This document shows positions 22,421 to 33,186 of a DNA stretch of 33,186 nucleotides, piece by piece. The DNA comes from Plakobranchus ocellatus (Eukaryota > Mollusca > Gastropoda > Plakobranchidae). The DNA lies in contig BLXT01003739.1 of assembly GCA_019648995.1 (NCBI GenBank), positions 1,662,546 to 1,695,731 on the forward strand. Direction: 5' to 3'. The translations under genes and the position numbers were made by a program. Below the pieces are notes generated by a model. The model made no database searches. It was given only the letters and a program-made list of their open reading frames with translations, and was not told where the DNA came from. Numbering within the stretch: the stretch's first letter is position 1; every line of letters starts with the position of its first letter.

Positions 22421-22732
22421 AGTCTTTTTTGGTTAATTATAAAAAATGGCCCGGCATTTAAAAAAATTTTTTTACATCAGATGACGTGTTATGAAGTTAT
22501 GTATCAAAAAAAGGTATTTGATTTTTCCCTTTGTCAGACTTGAGCAGCATCAAGATGATTTACTTGTGTAATTTATGAATTCCATTTATTTTTTAATTTT
22601 ATTTTTTTCTGTAATGTACGATGATAAGAACTGCTCTTGTACCTTCTTTACTTTATAATAAACTGTTTTGGTTTAAGACTTTTCACCTTATTTATTTTTT
22701 TTTTGTTAAAAAAAAAAAAGATTTACACTTAC

Positions 22733-22839
22733 CGAAACGATATCTTTGTCCAGTCACCATTTCTATCTGATACAGGTAATATCTCACTGGAAAGTTATCT
22801 TTGGTGCCATCTTTGTAGTTTTGACAAGCCACTGTGAAT
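22733..22839 (-). CDS. REJ-domain exon with FTVAC core
   Basis: Acceptor cttatcctag and donor gtaagtgt bound a 107-base exon that enters in phase 2 and leaves in phase 1. It reads FTVACQNYKDGTKDNFPVRY then YLYQIEMVTGQRYRF. In REJ domains of polycystin-1 and sea urchin egg-jelly receptors, a Cys-bearing strand (F-x-V-x-C) follows the NG-x-C-x-I-x-P block, and next comes a W/N-x-D and a P-(L/V)-x-Y strand. All of these elements are present, with Asn-Tyr at the usual Trp position. Together with the previous exon this is the firmest evidence for the gene's identity. Confidence 0.86.
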
Positions 22840-25800
22840 CTAGGATAAGTATGAATAAAGAATTAAGTCTAAAGTGTTTTAACAGAAAAGCAGCATGTAT
22901 TACACGAGTGAGACCTTTTTTTTTTTTTTCAAATACATGCATTTTCAAGTTTGCGCATAATAATTGTAAAGCTTTAAGTCATATGTACTGAGATTAAAGA
23001 ACACCAAAGGAGGTCTCACAAGCTGTTTAGTCTAGTTTCTACCCAGTCTCATGGTTGACCAAAAACTGACCTGCAAGTACCAAAATCTCAGGAATCAAAA
23101 TAAAAAATTTGCCACCTATTTGCTTCTCTTCAAGGGTATGCCAAACTGGAACAACGAAATGCTACAATAGTGCAAAAAAGATGACTTTTTTTTTTTTTAA
23201 TTTTTGGGACAGGGGGTGTCGCTTGTTTTTAGTAGCAAGTAAAAAGTGATTTCAGACTCTTCGAGGCACTCAAAATGTTCTTATCAAGCTCAAATCCCTG
23301 ACAGAAAGGTTCCTGCATACATCTCTGCTAGGTTTGCTAGTCACGACATCTTAGCACAATAGAGTAGCACAGTAGTCACATCACAGATTCAACTGCTGGT
23401 TGCTCAGCAAGCCAATCATTTCAATGTATACACTTTGAGATTGTTTATATGAGAGTTAATAGTAAGAAGCAAAGAGTGTGGAACTGGGAGACAAAATTTC
23501 AAAATGTGCAAAGCCAGATTACAATAAGAGTACCAATATCAATAAGAATGGGATCTCCTTCAACCACAAGTAACAGTGAGTTTTTAAACATACTTGATAA
23601 AAAAAAAAATGGAACAGTCATGGCGCCCTTGTTGACCAATTTGCCCCGAAAAGCATCTCTGTTGCAAGATCCTATCTGTTTCTGATGTTGGCAAAAAAGA
23701 CCGAGATCACCTTATGCTTAACAGGCCATATTATGCTACAACAAACTACTTTCAGGATTTTTTGTCATAAGGTTCTAATTCTGTACTCTAACATACTCTT
23801 CCCAATCACACTTCTTTTTTTAGCTAGCACAATTCGGACACCACAATCACTGTGTGACAAACCACGTGGGCGACAACACACACTAAACTCAACACAGGTG
23901 CAGGGTATACAAAAAATAAAAGAGATACTGTTTATTAAGAAAACTAAACTATTCTACATAGGTATACTGATGTCCACAAAGAAAACAACTAGTAACTTGT
24001 AACTAAAATAACCCAAATAAAAAAAATAACACCTTTTTCAAAACATACTACAAAAATCCCCCCAAATGAATGCCACTTTCAGAGCATACTAATAAAAAAC
24101 CCATAAAAACCCAACCGAATGAACTCATTTTTAGAACATACTAAAAAAACAAAACCCAACCAGACCGGCCCTCTTTGTGCTGAGGGAAAATATCAAAGGA
24201 TAGATTAATGCACATGTCTGATTAATTAAAACCATTTACATCAATAGCAAATACCATGTCAAGTCACCTAAAGCCTGCTTAAGTATAATAGATAACAAAA
24301 AGATGTAAACAATAAGGAGAGGATATATAGAGTAAAGATTATAAGTATTTAAACAAAAGGAAAATAGCAGTTTGTACACACAACAGAATGAAAATATACA
24401 CGCTACACAAGTCACTAAGAGAGCAAATAATAACTGTCTATTCTCTAAAACAAAGCACAACACTACTTTTCATAAGCTTCCATGTCAGGCTCGAGGCAGA
24501 AATAAAAAGGTGAATCTGCATGCAAATTAAAATAAAGTAAACATTAAAAAGGAAAATGAAACATAAGTCCACGACTGAATAATAAAAGAACAGAGCAGAA
24601 AAGTTATCATCTATACACTAGAAGAAACCCGTGGTGCCTTAAGTAACCGAAATTTTTACAGTTATAGTCCTTGATACTCATTAACCAACCATAATTATCT
24701 CTTATCGTCAATAATAAAAATGGAAATACTTACTATTTCACAAAGTGATATTAGTCACAAGCAAAGTGAAATCCCTATAAATATGGCCACAATATGTTAC
24801 TCAAGATCAGCAAAATACGAGTAGCGCTAAAGCACCGATGCGCCCATAACGCACACTGCGATTTAGTAAGATATAGCGGACATCAATTAGATTGTCCCCC
24901 TGTGGGACCATTCACGAACAAGTCTACAACTACATGTGAGTGCATCCCTTTAACAAACAAGCGGGATTTATACAACTCTTTCATTAACGATAAAGTTATT
25001 TGTTATCAATTGAAGTTGAGACATTAAAGAACTACTACAAAAGAAATAACCAAATAATATTAAATAATTAATGTGATCAAGAAAATAAAACTTGATCGAC
25101 AGAGGAACAGCCTGTCTAAATTAAATGTGCATTTTATTTTTAGACTGTGTCTTATCTAGGACATAACCGACTCATCCTCACGAGCAAATTGCTTCAAATC
25201 TCGACTCCTAAGAGAAAAAGTAAATTCATTATAATGCGTATAAATTTAAAATACTAAAAGAAAAACAATAATTTTAATTAAACTACAACTTTACCTGCCC
25301 TTGTGTCTATTCAAGGGCTGTTTAAATCTCTTCTTTTGACTCTTCTTAGATAGTTATATAGTGAAGTATATTTTTAAAAAAAAGCAAAGTATACTAATCA
25401 GGATCAAGACACCTTGTGTCTCTGAGAGAGCTTTGGGCCCAATGAGCAAGCCCACGCCTCAGGTCGTGCCAGAAAAGACCCAATAATAACACCACTTCCA
25501 TACTCAATGCAAAATGACCTAAAAATATTTTAATACACCAACTTTTACATTCCCAAAACTACTAAACTTAATAATGCATCTGACAACTAACAATAAAAAG
25601 TTAAAAACCCTACTACTAACGAATTATTTAATATAAAAAACATTTTTTAATAATAAGTGCGTATTAGCACAAAGACGCTACAAGGACTATTTTTACTTTC
25701 AAATTTGAACATGGAACAACAAAATCAAATTTTCTTCTATCAACATCAATCGCTTTTTCTTCGGTCAACATCAAACAATTCTTCTGCGATGGACCTGCAG

Positions 25801-25930
25801 AGAAAGCACCCTTGCATACCATAGACTAGTCAAGCATAGCGCTCAGGGGGAGTCAGCGCCTACACGACCGGAGAAAGGAGAGATAACTCAGACAGAGCTG
25901 GGTAACAACTCCTAGACTCTTGACTAGACT
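22840..25930. other. Intron with A/C-rich island and short tandem repeat
   Basis: From about 23.8 to 25.9 kb the plus strand becomes rich in A and C and poor in G and T, unlike the neighbouring intron. This suggests an inserted, decayed element. At 24031-24163 a roughly 41-52 bp unit containing CATACTA recurs three times. Minus-strand exon-like pieces near 25150-25330 (for example RDLKQFAREDESVMS before a stop) have fair splice signals but no known identity. No complete gene is supported. Confidence 0.5.
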
Positions 25931-25939
25931 ACTCCCCTT

Positions 25940-26262
25940 ACAGTTTTATTTAAGCATTAAGTACCGATTTCATGTCCATCCCATTTTATCACACGTGACT
26001 TAGTTCTTTGTGTCCAAACAGCTGTGGTTGATCATGTTTTGGTTGCTGATACATACTCTGCTCGATTGTGTTTTGTCACACTACAGCGATAATAGCTCAG
26101 AAGACTTCTGCTGAATTCAGCAATGCCTCCTTTTCTTCTTGCATGTTTGTTTATAGTTTGCTCTATAGTAACGTCGACTGCTATTCTTCCAGCAGGCATC
26201 CTTGATCTAGAGACACTAAATCCATTATACCGTAGCATTTCTCATGCCCCTGGGTGAGGCTA
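25940..26262 (-). pseudogene. Fragment of a second transposon protein of the same superfamily
   Basis: On the minus strand the translation reads HPGA, a stop, then EMLRYNGFSVSRSRMPAG and RIAVDVTIEQTINKHARRKG. It continues GIAEFSRSLLSYYRC and then SVTKHNRAEYVSAT before a stop. It lines up with the 8045-11418 protein around GGFVVHKTKRPFSAIAIDQA and HEQNNKVVKGDGGAVGLL. Both have G-F-x-V, A-(V/I)-D, a Glu-Gln pair and a G-G core followed by an aromatic or Arg pair. From memory it belongs to a related invertebrate multi-copy family that also ends in PIN-like and CXC segments. Only this middle part is visible. Faint continuation (HKELS, then GMDMKSVLNA) reaches about 25940 with several stops. Confidence 0.68.
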
Positions 26263-28322
26263 ATAACACAAAATACACACTGAGAACAGCATAATTGTGG
26301 TGATTCATGCTAAAAAAAAAACAGTGGGCACAGATTCTTCAAACAAAATATGTGCAGATGAAATAGTTGGTCTTTGTGGCCTGCAATCATCCCAACTACA
26401 CCTCCAATGCTCTTTGTTCTACACTCAGTGCTTCTAGATCTAGCTTGCTCACTAGTACCAGAAATTCTTTATCCAAGGACAGTAATATTGCCTTTTTTTT
26501 TTTTTTTTTGTAGATACAGATTCAAATGAAGATTTTCCAGACTGACATGCAGATTCTTCAGAAATCAAAATTACTGTAGATATGTCCCTAAAAAGCTAAA
26601 ATTTCAATTACAACACACAGAATGCATATACATATATATAAGTTATCAGGGAGTCTGAACCCAAATTTAAAAATTTTAACAATCTTATTTATTTTGATAC
26701 AGAAATGTAGATTTTTTTCCCTTGAACATTTTGATACAAAAATTATGAAAACTGAATAATATTTCACAAGGTTATGAATTTTTAAAGTTTTTAAAATATA
26801 GCGTTTTTTCGTAATAATTAAATCCATGATGGTTGGCCATCTTCAGCAGCTCGCTGAGGCGGCAATAATTGCAGTATTTGTGTTATTTTTCATTTCTGAT
26901 ATCTTGTGTACACTATTATACCTAAACTTTTTCACAGCTCTAACTAACTAATTTTGGATTTATGAGCTTTTAAAAGTGACTGAAAGCTTAATTTTGCGTT
27001 AATAGCGAAAATGCACAAAAAACGTTATTTCAGGCCAACTTTAAAACACTACAAAGTCTTCAATATTTTTTATTAATTTTGGAGTTCTTGGTATCAAAAT
27101 GTTCAAAAAAACAGACTGCACAAGATACATATGATATATTGTACTTTCCTATTAAAGCAAATAAATTGCTAAACCATAAACTATATACAAATATCGTTTA
27201 TTTAAAAAAAAAAAATTTAAGCAAAAAATAATGCCTAGCTAAAGCAACATTTCATGGTAAGGTTAGCTTTGGATCAAATTGGTCTACCAGCCGGTATCCA
27301 CACTATTAGATCTGGAACAGATTGACCAGGATTCTAGATCAAATGTCAATAAGAGTACACACTCTTGAATTAGAAACATCCAAATTGTGCAACAAGAAAA
27401 TATTTCCTACCCTCTTAAATACAATTTTTTGTCAAATTTGATTAAAACCTACTTGGTTGAGTGGAGGGCAAACGGCAATGCTCAAAGTACACACATTAGA
27501 GCCTTGTCTAATTTAAGCCACACAACAGATACTTTCTAAACTTTATACTTTTAACTGATAAAATATCAAACTTTCATTTGGGCCGTTTCCCTTTGAGATT
27601 AATAAAGCATTTTTTTTTCGAAAAATAATTTTTAAACTGTTTTTTCCCTCATTTTCCGATAACAAATAAGGGACTATTTTATGTCAAATTAAAGGGCATT
27701 CATATCTATGTATGAATATACTCAAGGCGAGAAACTGTGTCGGACGGCAAAAATTCCCCTGGACGTTGAAAAAGATGCCTTGTGTTTTAATACACCAGAC
27801 TAACAGTTTTTTTTATGGTCAGGCATCTTCTTCCCGTTTTTGTAACACATCAACTAGCTCACAGTTAAATAAAAAGACTATAGTGAGTAAAAAAGGAGCT
27901 TTTATTTGATATAATTTTTAATATGATCAATGATTTCTAGGAATGCCAAAATTGGGGATGAAAGTCTATGATCTCTTGATTTTGTGTGCTTGGCGCCCTG
28001 TGGGGTTCAGACTGCCTAATATAAGACACAGCATACCTTGAATTGGTTTTAGTATAAATATAATTCAAAGACAGTTGCAAATAAAAAAGTTATTAAAAAG
28101 GCATTGCCAAAAACTGCCAGGCCACAGTAACCGCCACTAGATAAAGTAGGTCGCTGTGAGCGAAATAATGAGATACATTCAGTTAAGTGCCAAAACATGA
28201 TCTGCAGCAATGCTCAGATAAACTGATTGTGTGAATGCCAACCTGCATAGATTTTAAAAGCAATACACACTACATTAGTGATGGTTAGTTGTAACATCAC
28301 ATTGGTATAAATATATTCTCAC
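26263..28322. other. Intron, no supported gene
   Basis: A T-run lies at about 26492-26510. The plus-strand ORF at 27712-27909 has no domain and starts in AT-rich sequence. Other ORFs are chance frames. I saw no exon that fits the phase needed between 28323 and 22839; those two already join in phase. Confidence 0.6.
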
Positions 28323-28443
28323 TTAGTAAATTGCGCTTTGCCAGAAGTTGGAGAAATTGTGCAGCCAGTACCATTTGGAATATTTGCTGTTTGAAAATTA
28401 TATCTACCATAGCCTTTAAGTGGTTGCCCTCTATATCCACGTC
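28323..28443 (-). CDS. REJ-domain exon with NG-x-C-x-I-x-P motif
   Basis: Acceptor tttgtcatcag and donor gtgaga bound a 121-base exon that enters in phase 1 and leaves in phase 2. It encodes RGYRGQPLKGYGRYNFQTAN then IPNGTGCTISPTSGKAQFT. The P-x-G-x-C-x-(I/V)-x-P-x-x-G-x-A block is a hallmark of REJ domains in polycystin-1, PKDREJ and related sperm-receptor proteins, where the Cys pairs with the one in the following F-x-V-x-C strand. That strand is at the start of the next exon, in phase. Extracellular placement follows from the family. Confidence 0.86.
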
Positions 28444-30137
28444 CTGATGACAAAGAGAATAAATGCTTCATGAACACAAAACATAAAGAGAATAAATTAT
28501 TTTATTTATTAATGCTTCATGAACCCAAAACAAGATATTTAAAAGTTGAAAAGAAAGTGGCTAGAATGATAGAGACTAATGAACAGAAATTAACTTCACA
28601 AGAGTAAGTCTGTTTTCAATTTCTAACATCTTTTCAAACATGTAACAGTCTTAATTGACAATTTAATATAGCTGCTTTGATTTCCTAGTGAGAATATTGT
28701 AGGCAGCTGAAAATTGGACCCAATAAAGTATGAGACATCATTTTGACTTAGAAGAAGCTCTATCACAATTTTAACCCTTGCCAGCCGTATGGTTAAGACT
28801 TATTGTAAAAGAAATGGGAGACCGCTGGACCCCAACAGTATATTTCTTACATTGATTGACAGTTTTTCATTATATTCTTTATCAGGACTAAACATCATTG
28901 TGAGACATCAAATGTTTAGGGCCCCTACCTTAGACCTGCTCATGCTTTAAAATTATGTCTTCATTACAACTCTTGCTCCTTATGGTAAAATTTAAAAAAA
29001 AGGAGAAATGAAGCAATTTCCCCTCTATGGACCATTTTCCCCTTACTTGTGCAGATCCAGAGAAGTGGATAGCAGAGCAGTACTTCAAATGATATAAATT
29101 TGAGATTATCAATAATGATATACTTCTATAAAGGTTTCAGCAAGATTGCTTTAGAGAATGTTCTTGTACATAGTGTTGAACAAAAACTGTGTCATCATAG
29201 TTATGTGCGAAAGATATTTTCACTTTGTGCAAAAACCTTTTATAAAAAAAAATGATATAACACATAGGTTTCAATTACTAAATAAAACGAGCATATATAC
29301 TTGATTCAGCACTCTTAACTTTGCATAGCAAAATTTCCAAAGCAGGCATATATTAAAAAAACTAAAAGATGTTCATATTCTAAGAACATAACCATGACGA
29401 CATAAATGCAGACTTATTGGTGTTCAATTTTTTTTTTCCCCATATTCTTCATGAAATATGTTCTTTATTAATTTTATACGTAAAATAAACCTGTCAAAAA
29501 GCAATATCTACATTTTTTATTGTTCATTTCTTAAAAATGTGTCATCACAGTCATGTTCGAAACTTTTCATGGTCTTCCCAATTGATGTCAATTTTTTGTC
29601 CAAGTGTGCCTTGTCTTGGTTGTGAACACTAGTCTTGCATCAAGTAGGTATAGGTTATTTTAAAAATGCAAGAAAAAGTTATCTACCTGAAACTTCATTT
29701 TTGAGCCTCAGGACACAATTCATATGCCCACCTTTTGGCAAACCCTCATTTGTGGGCTTAAGCTTTTTTCTCTACAGCCAAAATCTGCTTATGAAAGACT
29801 GTTGAACATGAGTAAAATCTGAAAAAAACTGTTGCCTGACAGGTTAGTCAAGCAGATTTGGCCAAACTAGTATAAATGGACTTTAGAAGAATACAGCGAG
29901 GTCCAAGGGAGAAAAGTGATCTATTTGGAAAATATTGCATAGTTAAGAAGGTTGGGGGTCTCTTAGAATCCCCTACAGCTGGCAAGGATTAAAAGTTTTT
30001 AAAAGTAAATATTTAATCTTTGATTTCACAAAGATCAACAAGAGTTCACAGATTATACTGTGTGAAATGTTTGGAACTCATTTGGTCTGGTTTCAAGAAC
30101 AAACATGATAAAAACAATACATACTACAGGTACTCAC
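28444..30137. other. Intron, no supported gene
   Basis: The sequence is AT-rich with ordinary short A and T runs. The exons on either side join in phase, so no missing exon is required. The minus-strand ORF at 28930-29112 has no splice support. Confidence 0.6.
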
Positions 30138-30304
30138 CAAAACGGACTGATGTACGATAACGGGTTGAATGAAAGTCTCTGCTGAAGAGGGCATAATATT
30201 GTGTTCCTGGCTTTAAACTAGAAGGGCTAACAACTATGTGGTCTTGGCTCGTACCTTGATAGGTGTATGCACTGCCCTCTCTTTTTACACTCCATGTTGA
30301 AGAG
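30138..30304 (-). CDS. REJ-domain exon, N-terminal part
   Basis: Acceptor ttactctctag and donor gtgagtacc bound a 167-base exon that enters in phase 2 and leaves in phase 1. It reads SSTWSVKREGSAYTYQGT, then SQDHIVVSPSSLKPGTQYYA, then LFSRDFHSTRYRTSVRF. The pattern of a Trp-bearing strand, then hydrophobic-x-hydrophobic, P-x-x-L-x-P-G-x-x-Y and a further strand is shared by REJ and fibronectin-III-like modules. In PKD1 the L-x-P-G-x-x-Y loop directly precedes the NG-x-C block, as it does here in the next exon. A plain fibronectin III domain is the alternative, but the downstream motif favours REJ. Confidence 0.78.
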
Positions 30305-31295
30305 CTAGAGAGTAAGAGAAAAGATACTTCATCTTCATCTTATAGTGAACAATCTGGTCTTTTGCAAAGACCTAGTAATTTTAATCATCCTTCTGGCTCA
30401 CAATGTGTATGAAGACTAGACAAATATCCTTGTTTTTTTTGTGAACAATTAATTTCAGCCAACCAGATTTAGGTCTTATGCTTATTAATTTAAGAAACAG
30501 TGGAGTCTGAAGAAAGTCAACTTACTTAAGGGAACTCTTGCTCAAAATAAAGTCAACTCCTTATGGCAGTCCCTTTTATTTTTTCTTCTATTTCTCTTTT
30601 ATGGATAAGTAATCTCTTGCTTAAAGACAACCAATTTTGGCGGTCCAGTGAGGTTGACTTTAGATAGACTTCACTGTACTAATGTTAACACTGAATGGAC
30701 TGAAATTAATTAATACATTTTATTAGTTTTATTGCATGAGAAAGTCTGAAGCAATTGTCTTTAAAAATTGACATAAACTCACATAATGGGCCATTCCATG
30801 TTACGTGCATTATATCTGATGACTACTCTGAGAGATTATTTGTGTAACTGACAAATCAAATGAGTTTCATACATAGTTTAGGTATATATATGTGTGTACA
30901 TAGATAAGACCTTTAGTGTTACAGCTAACATGAACAAAGTGTCTGAGAATGGGTCCAAAGATTCTTCACATATGTTGCTCAAAGAAAATCAAGCAATCTA
31001 GTGTAAATCATTCTGTCATCAATTTCTTCAAAGATTGAAACCAAACAATATCCAGATTCCTCTAAAACTTGTATAAACAAGTGTGTTAATAAACATTTGC
31101 TCAATTGAAAAAAAAAAGTTTTCAGTCTCTGAGATCAATTTTAATTTTTCACCTCTTGGTTGAATTTCATGGAATGGCCCTAATGCATTCTATATTAAGT
31201 CATCTCTGAAGATATAAAAAAAATCCTCAAAAGATGGGAGAAACCTAGCACATAATACTAGTTGCTATTTATTTTTTGCCTTGACATTTGAAAAC
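30305..31295. other. Intron, no supported gene
   Basis: I see AT-rich intron sequence with no recognisable element. The words ggaatggccc and ggccattccatg near 31170 and 30786 are short near-inverted matches of uncertain meaning. Confidence 0.5.
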
Positions 31296-31350
31296 CTATA
31301 GTGTAGCAAGAACTGGTCAACAATTGCTCCTAGCTTGGCAGACTCAGAAA
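31296..31350 (-). CDS. Tentative upstream exon of PKD1-like REJ gene
   Basis: Acceptor tttatttcag and a weaker donor gttttc bound 55 bases. Only one frame is open; it enters in phase 1 and leaves two bases (AG), exactly what the exon at 30304 needs. It reads SESAKLGAIVDQFLLHY and would give HYSSSTWSV across the junction, consistent with a strand leading into the REJ Trp. The exon is short and lacks a signature motif, so the call rests on phase and splice signals. Confidence 0.42.
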
Positions 31351-31960
31351 CTGAAATAAATAGATAGAATAAAGAACTCATGCAGCACCTCCAGAGTTTC
31401 ATTAACTATCTCTCACAATCTTAGGCAAATATTTTGCTAATCACGTCATATTCAATAAATAAGAAATACAATATATATGTATATGATAGATCAGTCACCA
31501 TTAGCATTTATGCAAGGATGTGAGGAAGCAAAGTTCAATTGAGAGACAACAAGTGATCAAAATTTTGTATTGGACCAAAAAGAGGGCCTAATGCTACTAT
31601 AAGAACCATATTTTTCTTAATATGATCCAAAAACTATGCAAACTATTATATGTCTTTTAAAGATTCCAGGGCCAGTCTGGTATATCTATATTCGACTAAA
31701 TACTAAGTCACTTTCATCTAAATCTGACTCGATCTAGTTACATGTAGATATAAAATTTGAAAGTTTGCAAGTGGGCTCTCGCTATGAGCTGACTTTTAAG
31801 CATTAATAGCATAGAGTCGGGTTCATAGCAGCAAGAATATGGATGCCCAGTCTCTCTCTCTCTCACACACACACAAAAATTCAAAAAGGTGTCAATTTAA
31901 CAAAAATATAGATAAATAATAAAATTTATAAAATAAACAACAAAAAAAAAATAATCCTCA
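31351..31960. other. Intron or intergenic DNA with TC/AC microsatellite
   Basis: A (TC)n run followed by (AC)n lies at about 31850-31875. No exon or RNA gene is supported. Confidence 0.6.
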
Positions 31961-31979
31961 AAAGAGCAATACGCCATTC

Positions 31980-32870
31980 TAACAATTCAAGCTATGCTGA
32001 AATATTCCAGCAAGCAGCCAAAAAGTACCAAGAAGCATCGACCTGTAGTGGCTGCAAACAGCAACTGCGGTACACACCTGCACATAAAACCCAACACATG
32101 CAGGCGCAGCGGGGACACAAACCTCAAAGCCAACAACGAAAGCGGAGAAACAAGCAACACAATAACTTGCCAAGAAACACCCGACAGCAGCAAAGTGAAC
32201 TTTGCGAAGGAACAGCGCTAGGGCAGAGAGGATCACATGGTTCAACCCACCATATTTCATGAATGTGGCCACTAACATCGGAAAGACATTCCTTACCTTA
32301 ATTACCACCTGATTCCCTAAAACCAACATCTTGCACAAAATGATCAATAGAAATACAATAAAAATTAGCTACAGTTGCATGCTCAATGTAAAAAGTATCA
32401 TCACTGCACTCAACTAAAGCGTCCTTGCACAAAGAGACATCAGAGTAGAAAGCACCACACAATGAAACGGCAGAGACAGAAAAGCCTGTCCCTTGGAGAA
32501 CAGCTGTCTCCAGGATTCCGTAATCTACCAGGCCACTGTGACACAGAGAAACAATCAAGTAAACACATAATTATATTGGCATGACTGAAAACACATTTAA
32601 AACAAGATTTAACCAACACAATTCCACCTTCAGGTTCCCCACAAAAGAAATTCCACCTCCCTCAGTGAAAAAACTAGGAAGTTAAAAGATACAAACACAG
32701 AATTCACCATCACCTGGGATATTATCACAAAATCATCCCCATATTTGCCAGCGACAAAAAAATGCAGCCTCTGCCTGGAAGACCTTTCCTCAACAAAAAA
32801 ACAGAACTCCTATTGACTTGCCCCCACAGAAGAAAATAACTACTTCTTAATATGAAACCCCATCATATTT
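31980..32870 (+). pseudogene. C-terminal part of Penelope-like retroelement with GIY-YIG nuclease, frameshifted
   Basis: Plus-strand pieces in order are: EIFQQAAKKYQEA with SG and LRYTP nearby (31998-32085); ITWFNPP (32232) with [25 protein letters not shown] (32349); KACPLENSCLQDSVIYQATV (32481); YIGMTENTFKTRFNQHNSTF (32572); LKDTNTEFTITWDIITKS (about 32680-32733); and KCSLCLEDLS followed in another frame by TELLLTCPHRRK. The Y-I-G...F-K-x-R-F...H pattern with W and C-x-L-C-L blocks is a GIY-YIG endonuclease tail. The C-P-L-x-x-x-C element is a likely zinc-binding linker. The reverse transcriptase should lie upstream but is absent. A stop at 32310 and at least three frame changes mean it is not functional. 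A Penelope-like origin is from memory of similar proteins. Confidence 0.8.
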
Positions 32871-33186
32871 TTTTTTTAGATAATAATAACAATAATAATA
32901 ACCAAACAATGCAAAATAAGTAAAGATTGGAGACCGACAAAAGACTGAAAAAGAAGCGGAATACTTTGCCCTACTTAGTTTTGTTCATTCTACACAACAT
33001 TCTGCAATCTGACGACGTCCGAGGAGGACAAAAACAATATTGTGGGTGCTCCAAGGGAGAATTGAATGCTTAGGTAAGAAACTTTTATTTACAAGCTCCT
33101 TGTATAACTCGAGCACTCTCATCCCATTTTATTCACATAAGGGGACGTTCAAATATAATCTTACACCTTGGAGGTGGGGGGGGGGG
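32871..33186. other. Tail after the retroelement, ending in a G-run
   Basis: An (AAT/AAC)-type simple repeat lies at about 32881-32905. The stretch from 32970 to 33075 may be the retroelement's 3' end, but this was not established. The window closes with a G-run (33176-33186), a common site of assembly breaks. Confidence 0.4.

Noticed and set aside
23838-25940. Solo LTR on the minus strand with primer-binding-like TGGTGTCCGAA
   Set aside because: No matching second LTR, no TG...CA ends in the right places, and the upper end overlaps the transposon-protein fragment.
32375-32584. Plus-strand ORF of 69 codons
   Set aside because: It is an out-of-frame shadow of the GIY-YIG retroelement remnant, whose real frame reads ACPLENSCLQDSVIY here.

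Overview
This is AT-rich eukaryotic genomic DNA. It has short exons with canonical GT/AG borders set in kilobase introns, many simple repeats, decayed transposons and one assembly gap (266 N). No bacterial or organellar genes are visible. The invertebrate-type transposon remnants, the self-complementary TAGGCCTA and TCTAGATCTAGA words and an REJ-type polycystin-like gene suggest a marine invertebrate, perhaps a mollusc. That assignment is inference and is weak.

The only host gene I can read with confidence lies on the minus strand and spans most of the window. Its exons were found by hand as open stretches bounded by splice sites. From 5' to 3' of the gene they are 31350-31296 (tentative), 30304-30138, 28443-28323, 22839-22733, 21809-21673, 20257-20176, 18967-18891, 17921-17796, 15416-15328, 12691-12647 (borders uncertain) and 4213-4121 (tentative). 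Splice phases match across consecutive junctions from 31296 down to 15416. The joined product matches the REJ (receptor for egg jelly) region of polycystin-1/PKD1-like proteins: an NGTGC-x-I-x-P-x-x-G block followed by FTVAC, a strand-rich block, then a helical GAIN-like region. The ligand-binding N-terminus and any GPS, PLAT and transmembrane parts lie outside the window or were not recognised.

The introns carry mobile DNA. A DNA-transposon-like element at about 7567-11970 (plus strand) has imperfect inverted arms of nearly 500 bp, each made of tandem subunits. They flank a broken gene whose protein shows EEADTR, VDTDV and TGCDT blocks resembling a FEN1/XPG/PIN nuclease, then a tesmin/TSO1-like CXC cysteine cluster. 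A second fragment near 26.0-26.26 kb (minus strand) looks like another branch of the same superfamily. At 31.98-32.87 kb (plus strand) lies the frameshifted C-terminal part of a retroelement with a GIY-YIG nuclease, Penelope-like in style.

The rest is intron or intergenic sequence with poly-A runs, a roughly 580 bp pyrimidine-rich tract, a 30-31 bp minisatellite, a 47 bp direct repeat, a possible tRNA-derived SINE head and an A/C-rich island at 23.8-25.9 kb. Most short ORFs are noise or shadows and are omitted.
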